32,056 nt of DNA from Ruminococcus sp. Lineage in GTDB: Bacteria; Bacillota; Clostridia; Oscillospirales; Ruminococcaceae. The notes beneath the pieces are model-generated. The model did no database searches, was not told the DNA's origin, and was given only the letters and a program-made list of their open reading frames with translations. Of the stretch, positions 26,733-32,056 are shown piece after piece (position 1 is the first letter of the stretch; the number at the start of each line of letters is the position of its first letter). A program made the position numbers and the translations under genes. Location of the stretch: NCBI GenBank assembly GCA_017543335.1, contig JAFYGE010000040.1, positions 1 to 32,056 of the forward strand, given 5' to 3'.

Positions 26733-29394
26733 AGAAATGGCTGCGATCGTCAAAGAGCGTGGTGATCGTATCATAGAAGAAAAAAGAGCACGTGCAGTTC
26801 GTATAAAGAGAATAACCTCCGCTGTAGCTGGGATATGTGCTGTTGCTGCTGCATTTGTAGTCTGGTATAGTGGTTCTATTGATAAATTATCACCGGATGA
26901 TCTGAAAAATCCAAATGATATAATAGTTTCTGAAGAAACCGGAACGACAGTTTCAAAAAATACTACTACATATGTAAATAAAGGAAATAATACTACACAA
27001 ACAAAAGCTGTTGTTACAACATATATCAGCGAAACTAATGCAAGTATAACATCTGCTGTCACCGAAAAGAATCAAAGTGACAAAACTAAAATAAATACTA
27101 CTGGTACTGTAGTTACTCATGCAATAGTAACTGCTCGTACAAGCAAAACTACGTCTATCTCAAATAAAAGTAACTACACCTACGAAACCGGAATTTCAAA
27201 AAAACCTGAGATAGTTGTTACAACTAATGCATACAATCCTGAAGAAAATATAATTGTTACAACTATACCTGTTGAAATTAAAACCCCGGGACGTGAAAGG
27301 AGCTATTATATGAAATTATTATCAAAAAAATTTGCAGAGATGCTTACTGCTGCGACTCTGGTAGTCACACCTTCAACTTCGGTTGCACCAGGAATATTAT
27401 CAAATCCTCTGAACGTTAATGACTATACCAATATTGACGGCTGGGATCCAACTGAAAGATTTGCTGAATTCCGTAATGATGAGAATATTATTGATGTAAA
27501 TGCTGACGGAAAATTTGATATTAAGGATGTATATATATACTGGAGCATAACTCACGGTGACCGTTCACTTGATAAAGAAGTTTATACACTTGATGTTGAT
27601 CTTAACGGAACTTTAAATGATTATGATGACAGCAAAAAAATGATAGATTATTTCCTTTTCTATAACGAGCTTCTTCCAGAATATTTCGATCGTTCTTATT
27701 ATAAATTCAGTGATGAAGAGTATAATTATAAAATCAAAGATGATACTATTGCAGAAGAATTCTGGAATAATTATATTAACGATCTTGAAAAGGAAGCAAG
27801 CTTATTCCATTGTTTCAAAGGCATATTTAATAATAAAGTTGCAAATAAAAAGATCGATCTTGATGTAAGCGGTGACGGTGTTTTTGATCTTGGTGATGTG
27901 TATGATATGTTTGCCTTTGAAAATATGGTCAAGCATTCAGAATGTGCTTGGAATATTATACATAAGATGTCATTTTCAGAGGGACGTAAAGCTATTGCTG
28001 ATTATATAGATGAAAATGGCGGAAATGAAATGTACGAACGCTGTCTCGCTATTTGTGATGAATTACATTATAAAGATAAATTTAAATATGATATAGGCAA
28101 TTATGCATTATTGTATTTCTTTGAAAATAATACGTTCCTGCCAGAATATACAGACGATAATTATTACGAATCTTTGCGTGATTATGGAACGAGAGAAAAT
28201 AAAATGTTAATGCGTGCTGTTTATGCTTACTGTGAAGGTATTGGAATTGAACCAACTGATATGAGAACAAATGTCGATACAAGCAATATTACTGAAGAAT
28301 ATGAAAAATATCTTGACAGACTGAAAAACGGGACTGCTAAAGAACCAGATGTTGATCTTGACGGTAAAATAACTTTCTCTGACTATTATATTATTAATAG
28401 AGTTTTTTGGAATCGCTATAGAAATGATGATGTAATTACAGAAAAAATCAGGATCAATTTCTTAAATAAATTGGATCTTAATATGAACGGAATCAGCGGT
28501 GACTGCCTTGACTGTATGATTGTACAAACATATATCTGTGAGAAATTCGGTATAACTGAAACAAGTCAGAAAAATTATGAGTATTTCAAATATGAATGGT
28601 ACTACAATGACTCTTTAGATTCTATTTGGTCTAAAAGTAAAATTAAAAACTGTTTGATCGGTTCAATTTATCCGCTTACTGATCCTGATGACTGGGTCAG
28701 CCTCAGTGAAATGTATATTTCTGAATTCAAGTATACTGATAGAGATGAACGTAATAAAGTCATTGCTCGCTATTGTGATGAGATAGATGCTGGCAGGCTT
28801 CCTGTTCCTGATGTTGATATGAATGGTGTGTTTGACGAAAATGACTACTATGCCGCTGAGATAACAAGATATTCTCAGACCCATACCGACCTCGGGATCT
28901 ATATTATTCCTCTTAATGTTATGAAAAACTATGTCATGAATTTCGATCTTGACGGAAGCGGCGTGAGCGGCGACGCTGTGGATACACAAATTATACTGTA
29001 CTATGCAGAACGCAAAACAGATATACATCATTCTGACCTTGAAAATAAGATAGATGTCATTCTTGGATATGCTCCAGACCCTGATCCATTCATGACCACT
29101 ACTTCAACTATGCCTGCGTTTATTTATGGTACATTCGGTTATGGTTATTCTACAACAACTACTACAACAAAACCTATCGAAACTCCTGAAACCAAACGCT
29201 CCGGCGATGCAAATAACAATGGTGTTGTTAAAATGAATGATGCCGTTCTTATTATGCAGAATGTTGCAAATCCTGATGAATATAAAATGACTGACGCAGG
29301 TGAATATAATGCAGACGTTCATAATACAGGTGACGGCATCACAAATATGGATGCTCTTAGTGTACAGAAAATGCTCTTGCGATCCAATAATTAA
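26722..29394 (+). CDS. Membrane-anchored anti-sigma-like protein with dockerin-like repeats and C-terminal dockerin
   Basis: An 890-residue protein coupled to the ECF sigma gene by an 11-base overlap. Order of parts: short charged cytosolic segment (1-30), membrane helix (about 31-49), Thr/Asn-rich extracellular linker (about 60-190), a second hydrophobic signal-peptide-like stretch (197-222), then a long extracellular region. That region has calcium-loop sequences of the dockerin/F-hand type starting near residues 258, 291, 381, 543, 585, 697 and 742 (for example DVNADGKFDIKD, DVDLDGKITFSD). The final pair at 829 and 865 (GDANNNGVVKMNDAVLIMQ and the ADVHNTGDGITNMDALSVQ half) is a standard type I dockerin. 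The cytosolic part is very short for an anti-sigma domain. The start at ATG 26722 follows AGGAGGG. A role in sensing or docking to a cohesin scaffold is inferred. Confidence 0.85.
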   Translation: MDYKEMAAIVKERGDRIIEEKRARAVRIKRITSAVAGICAVAAAFVVWYSGSIDKLSPDDLKNPNDIIVSEETGTTVSKNTTTYVNKGNNTTQTKAVVTTYISETNASITSAVTEKNQSDKTKINTTGTVVTHAIVTARTSKTTSISNKSNYTYETGISKKPEIVVTTNAYNPEENIIVTTIPVEIKTPGRERSYYMKLLSKKFAEMLTAATLVVTPSTSVAPGILSNPLNVNDYTNIDGWDPTERFAEFRNDENIIDVNADGKFDIKDVYIYWSITHGDRSLDKEVYTLDVDLNGTLNDYDDSKKMIDYFLFYNELLPEYFDRSYYKFSDEEYNYKIKDDTIAEEFWNNYINDLEKEASLFHCFKGIFNNKVANKKIDLDVSGDGVFDLGDVYDMFAFENMVKHSECAWNIIHKMSFSEGRKAIADYIDENGGNEMYERCLAICDELHYKDKFKYDIGNYALLYFFENNTFLPEYTDDNYYESLRDYGTRENKMLMRAVYAYCEGIGIEPTDMRTNVDTSNITEEYEKYLDRLKNGTAKEPDVDLDGKITFSDYYIINRVFWNRYRNDDVITEKIRINFLNKLDLNMNGISGDCLDCMIVQTYICEKFGITETSQKNYEYFKYEWYYNDSLDSIWSKSKIKNCLIGSIYPLTDPDDWVSLSEMYISEFKYTDRDERNKVIARYCDEIDAGRLPVPDVDMNGVFDENDYYAAEITRYSQTHTDLGIYIIPLNVMKNYVMNFDLDGSGVSGDAVDTQIILYYAERKTDIHHSDLENKIDVILGYAPDPDPFMTTTSTMPAFIYGTFGYGYSTTTTTTKPIETPETKRSGDANNNGVVKMNDAVLIMQNVANPDEYKMTDAGEYNADVHNTGDGITNMDALSVQKMLLRSNN
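27296..27312 (+). promoter_or_regulatory. Internal ribosome binding site and start codon in frame
   Basis: AAAGGAG (27296-27302) lies seven bases before an in-frame ATG (27310-27312). The following residues, MKLLSKKFAEMLTAATLVV then TPSTSVA, look like a secretion signal with a possible cleavage after SVA. The site could start a separate 694-residue secreted protein, or be a relic of a gene fusion. Confidence 0.55.
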
Positions 29395-29405
29395 TCATTA
29401 ATTTT

Positions 29406-29447
29406 ATACCGCATATGAAATGAACTGTTTCATATGCGGTATTTTTT
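29406..29447 (+). terminator. Strong terminator after the dockerin gene
   Basis: ATACCGCATATGAAA (29406-29420) pairs perfectly with TTTCATATGCGGTAT (29428-29442) across a seven-base loop and runs into TTTTT. Confidence 0.95.
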
Positions 29448-29454
29448 CATCAAC

Positions 29455-30303
29455 CTAAGTTAAGAAATTCAGCACCTCATGAATGTTCTCATTGATGCAG
29501 ATACTCTGTTTTGCTATCTCATCCGGAACATACGCTTCTCCGAAATTAAGGCATGCATAGACAGCATTAGGGTTTGCGTAGGTCATTTTCCAGAACGGGT
29601 ATTTGATAATTGCAGGTGTGTTCATACCAACACCGAGTTCAAGGAACAGGATATGGAGTCCTTTATGACGGCGGAGAAATTCATTATATCGTTCTGCAGC
29701 CATATGCCAGCCATCGTCCTCGACGAATGTATCATCAGCTCGGAGGTTCATGCTCATGGGTTTGCCGCAGACAGGGCAGTGCGGTATCAGTTCGGATGGA
29801 ACACGCATATTCTTTTGCTGTTCAAACATCGCCTTGACTGTTTCTTCGTTGTCATAAGTCTTCTGGTGGCAGGGGACACTGCACTGCCACAGACCGTAGT
29901 CGCCCTGAGTGTAGAAGAGCCGGTGCTTATCAAAACCAGCCTTCTGGAACTGATGATCCACATTGGTTGTGATGACGAAATAATCTTTATCTTTCATCAG
30001 CTCGAAAAGCAGTCTGTAAGTACCGTTATCGACGTCCATGTATCGATTGATGTAGATGTAACGTGACCAGTATGCCCACTGTTCTTCTGGTGTGGAGAAG
30101 GGATAGAATCCGCCTGAGTACATATCACTGAAGTCGTATTTTTCAACGAAATCACTGAAGTATCTCTGTAAACGCTCGCCTGAATATGTAAATCCAGCGG
30201 CGGTGGAAAGTCCAGCACCTGCACCGATAACGATTGCATCTGCCGTTTCAATTTCTTTTTTCAGACGTTCAAGTTTATCCGAGTAATCTCTTGTAAATTT
30301 CAT
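29455..30303 (-). CDS. Class M (macrodomain-linked) sirtuin, protein ADP-ribosyltransferase
   Basis: A 282-residue Sir2-fold protein of the SirTM class, known to ADP-ribosylate lipoylated GcvH-L in Staphylococcus and Streptococcus. The NAD-binding GAGAGLS (27-33) and TTNVDHQ with Asn114 are present. The usual catalytic His is Gln133 in YTQGDYG, and Arg188 is present; these correspond, with a constant offset of four, to Asn118, Gln137 and Arg192 as I recall them for the S. aureus enzyme. Zinc cysteines are 141, 145, 176 and 179. The substitution argues for transferase rather than deacylase activity. The ATG follows AAGGAGG, and the gene overlaps the macrodomain gene upstream by 29 bases. No GcvH-L or lipoate ligase gene is seen next to it. 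Confidence 0.92.
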   Translation of the reverse strand: MKFTRDYSDKLERLKKEIETADAIVIGAGAGLSTAAGFTYSGERLQRYFSDFVEKYDFSDMYSGGFYPFSTPEEQWAYWSRYIYINRYMDVDNGTYRLLFELMKDKDYFVITTNVDHQFQKAGFDKHRLFYTQGDYGLWQCSVPCHQKTYDNEETVKAMFEQQKNMRVPSELIPHCPVCGKPMSMNLRADDTFVEDDGWHMAAERYNEFLRRHKGLHILFLELGVGMNTPAIIKYPFWKMTYANPNAVYACLNFGEAYVPDEIAKQSICINENIHEVLNFLT

Positions 30304-31033
30304 AATCTTCCTCCTTAAAAACGTTGAAGATCACCTGTATATCATGTGTTTTGAGGAACTCCCTGACTGTTTTTACAGCGATCTCAGCAGCCTTATCCTG
30401 AGGAAATCCAAACACTCCGGTAGAGATACAGCAGAATGCCATACTGCTGATACCGTTTTGCACAGCGATTTCCAGACAGCTTTTGTATGAGTTTTGCAGC
30501 AGTAGGCAATGTTCAGCTGTAAGACTTCCGTCCACTATTGGACCGACGGTATGTATTACATAGTCACAAGGCAAGTTATAGGCAGGAGTTAATTTCGCTT
30601 TACCGGTTGGTTCTTCATGTCCTTGCTGTTTCATGATTTGACTGCACTTGTACCGTAAGCGTACTCCTGCAAAGGTATGTATGCAGTTGTCGATACAGTT
30701 GTGACATGGGAGATAGCATCCTGTCATTCCTGAATTTGCGGCATTGACGATAGCTCCGCACCGCAGCGTAGTTATGTCGCCTTTCCAAAGATAAATATTA
30801 TCTTCGATCGGCGATAGATCGCTAATATCAGTTATACCTTTGCTTTGGGTCAAAGCAGTGAGATATTCGTCCTCGACTTGCAAAAAATCGTCGTCTGCTT
30901 TCACTGCATGGCGGATATTCACAAGACTTCTGTAAAGTCTGAATTTGTCCGCATCATTGTCGGGTATCTCTATTCCGTCAGCGTCGTTTCTTTCGGAAAG
31001 GAGATAGTTTATAAGGAAATCAAGTTTGTTCAT
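30275..31033 (-). CDS. Zinc-containing macrodomain protein-ADP-ribose hydrolase
   Basis: A 252-residue protein predicted to remove the ADP-ribose added by the neighbouring sirtuin. The macrodomain follows a helical N-terminal extension (about 1-75). It shows IVNAANSGMTGC (95-106), the zinc motif GCYLPCHNC with Cys106, His111 and Cys113 as likely ligands, and STGVFGFP (204-211) for the phosphate loop, all typical of the SirTM-linked Zn-macro class. I placed the start at the ATG at 31033, after GAGGTG; a frame extension to 31099 runs through the divergent promoter region. The 29-base overlap with the sirtuin gene implies coordinated translation. Confidence 0.93.
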   Translation of the reverse strand: MNKLDFLINYLLSERNDADGIEIPDNDADKFRLYRSLVNIRHAVKADDDFLQVEDEYLTALTQSKGITDISDLSPIEDNIYLWKGDITTLRCGAIVNAANSGMTGCYLPCHNCIDNCIHTFAGVRLRYKCSQIMKQQGHEEPTGKAKLTPAYNLPCDYVIHTVGPIVDGSLTAEHCLLLQNSYKSCLEIAVQNGISSMAFCCISTGVFGFPQDKAAEIAVKTVREFLKTHDIQVIFNVFKEEDYEIYKRLLG

Positions 31034-31054
31034 GTTCAGCACCTCGCTTTGAAA

Positions 31055-31083
31055 TTGACTTTTTCGATTGGAAGATGTATAAT
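31055..31083 (+). promoter_or_regulatory. Promoter of the GNAT gene, divergent from the macrodomain operon
   Basis: TTGACT (31055-31060) and TATAAT (31078-31083) are 17 bases apart. The inverted sequence TGTCAA at 31094-31099 gives a reverse-strand TTGACA facing the macrodomain gene, but a well-spaced reverse -10 box is not clear. The arms AATTGAC/GTCAATT flank the region. Confidence 0.75.
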
Positions 31084-31142
31084 TATAATGCAATGTCAAT
31101 TGATTGGCTTGCTCGTGTAAATAGTTTTTTATAGGAGAGTAT

Positions 31143-31616
31143 ATGGATTATATAATCAGAGAACTTGCAAAAAACGAATACGTATTATTAGAAGATTTTC
31201 TTTACGAAGCAATCTTCATTCCTAAAGGGATACCTGCACCGCCAAGAGAAATAATATATAAACCTGAATTGAAGGTTTATATTGCTGAATTTGGTAAAAA
31301 AAGAGGAGATTTAGCTCTTGTTGCAGAAATTGACGACAAAATAGTTGGTGCTGTTTGGGTCCGCATTATGAATGATTACGGACATATTGATGATGAAACG
31401 CCATCTTTTGCTATTTCTCTGTATAGTGAATACAGGAACAAAGGCATTGGAACTGTTTTAATGGAATCAATGCTCAGTAAATTAAAAAACGCTGGATACA
31501 GTCAAGCATCTTTAGCTGTTCAAAAAGAAAACTATGCTGTAAAGATGTACAAAAAAGTAGGATTTGAAATTGTTGACGAAAATAATGAGGAATATATTAT
31601 GTTATGTAAACTATGA
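31143..31616 (+). CDS. GNAT family N-acetyltransferase
   Basis: A 157-residue acetyl-CoA-dependent acyltransferase. The acetyl-CoA pyrophosphate loop is visible in SEYRNKGIGTVLMESML (about 98-114, the RNKGIG form of Q/RXXGXG/A). The downstream ASLAVQKENYAVKMYKKVGFEIV is the classic C-terminal strand-helix of the fold (key part NYAVKMYKKVGF). GGAGAG precedes the ATG. It is a single gene ending at a terminator. The substrate cannot be told from the sequence. Confidence 0.93.
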   Translation: MDYIIRELAKNEYVLLEDFLYEAIFIPKGIPAPPREIIYKPELKVYIAEFGKKRGDLALVAEIDDKIVGAVWVRIMNDYGHIDDETPSFAISLYSEYRNKGIGTVLMESMLSKLKNAGYSQASLAVQKENYAVKMYKKVGFEIVDENNEEYIMLCKL

Positions 31617-31645
31617 TTTAACACAGTAACCAAATATGATTTATT

Positions 31646-31681
31646 AAAAGAGTGTGCCGATTTTTTCAGCACACTCTTTTT
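31646..31681. terminator. Bidirectional terminator between GNAT and Rrf2-type genes
   Basis: AAAAGAGTGTGC (31646-31657) and GCACACTCTTTT (31669-31680) form a perfect stem with an 11-base loop and flanking A and T runs, serving both converging genes. The last bases touch the stop of the reverse gene. Confidence 0.92.
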
Positions 31682-32056
31682 ATTCTTGTTCGATTATTTT
31701 TCGTGTGTCCGCAACGACCTGTGCAAGTGTAGTGCGTTTCAGTTCGTTTTCAAGAGCAGTCTGTGCTGCTGCAAGTCTGCCGTCCATAGCTTTATGGATA
31801 TTGCGACCCACTGGGCATTCCACATTGGGATTTTCGTGGAAGTGGAACAGCCCCTCATCATCTACGCAGTCAACAGCCTTGTAAATATCATACAGCGTTA
31901 CTTCGTCAAGAGCTTTTGCAAGGTGTGCACCGCCGCTGCCCTGACGAGTTTCGACTATACCTGCATTGCGAAGCTGTCCGAGGACATTGCGGACTATCAC
32001 CGCATTTACACCCGTACTGCCCGACAGAAAGTCGCTTGTCACCCTCATCTGACCGC
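31680..32056 (-). CDS. Rrf2-family transcriptional regulator (5' end beyond window)
   Basis: The gene runs off the right edge of the window, so its start is not visible. The ATG at 32048 is unlikely to be the true start, because the Rrf2 winged helix normally begins about 20-25 residues earlier. Visible parts are the recognition region VTSDFLSGSTGVNAVIVRNVL (core TGVNAVIVRNVLGQL), GIVETRQGSGGAHLAK for the wing, and the C-terminal helices. Only two cysteines remain (in VDCVDD and VECPVG), so it lacks the three-cysteine iron-sulfur set of IscR and resembles YwnA-type members. Confidence 0.88.
   Translation of the reverse strand, partial: GQMRVTSDFLSGSTGVNAVIVRNVLGQLRNAGIVETRQGSGGAHLAKALDEVTLYDIYKAVDCVDDEGLFHFHENPNVECPVGRNIHKAMDGRLAAAQTALENELKRTTLAQVVADTRKIIEQE

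Noticed and set aside
29479-30066. Forward open frame of 195 codons opposite the sirtuin gene
   Set aside because: Antisense to the conserved sirtuin motifs, with no ribosome binding site and cysteine/histidine-rich nonsense composition.

Overview
The window looks like a chromosomal segment from a fibre-degrading, Ruminococcus-like Firmicute (inference). The basis is AGGAGG-type ribosome binding sites, consensus TTGACA/TATAAT promoters, a T-box upstream of pheS, a complete V-type ATPase operon in the Enterococcus ntp order, a GH3 glycosidase lipoprotein and a dockerin module. No rRNA, tRNA, CRISPR array, transposase or phage gene was seen.

Layout. 0-0.6 kb: a reverse-strand two-helix membrane protein. 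0.65-5.9 kb: a phenylalanine T-box unit, pheS ... pheT. Two paralogous membrane-protein genes sit between the synthetase genes, and the second is preceded by a 98-bp near-identical duplication of the ribosome binding site and first 27 codons of pheT. 5.9-6.25 kb: a hairpin-rich stretch and a 58-residue membrane protein. 6.27-11.2 kb: a tight three-gene unit (membrane protein, substrate-binding/VWA protein, GH3 beta-glycosidase lipoprotein with an extra C-terminal domain). 11.3-20.0 kb: a possible very short RNA, then the ntpFIKECGABD operon behind a consensus promoter flanked by two related dyads. The c-ring subunit keeps every residue known to bind Na+ in Enterococcus hirae, so this pump probably moves Na+.

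20.0-29.4 kb is the regulatory and surface-sensing part. It holds a radical SAM/SPASM-like protein and an ECF sigma factor with a membrane-anchored anti-sigma-like partner, both on the reverse strand. Next come a 135-bp palindromic MITE-like element and a LacI-type sensor/degenerate GGDEF/AraC fusion regulator. Last is a forward ECF sigma factor whose overlapping partner is an 890-residue membrane protein carrying several dockerin-like calcium loops and a standard C-terminal dockerin. A 16-bp motif recurs upstream of both sigma genes. The dockerin partner also contains, in frame, a good ribosome binding site, ATG and signal-peptide-like stretch, so it may be a gene fusion or make two products. 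This is the most unusual system in the window: a sigma/anti-sigma pair whose sensor could plug into a cohesin-bearing (cellulosome-like) cell surface.

29.4-32 kb: a class M (macrodomain-linked) sirtuin overlapping its zinc macrodomain hydrolase, a divergent GNAT acetyltransferase, and a partial Rrf2-type regulator cut by the window edge.

All assignments come from reading the sequence and from recalled family knowledge; no database search was run.
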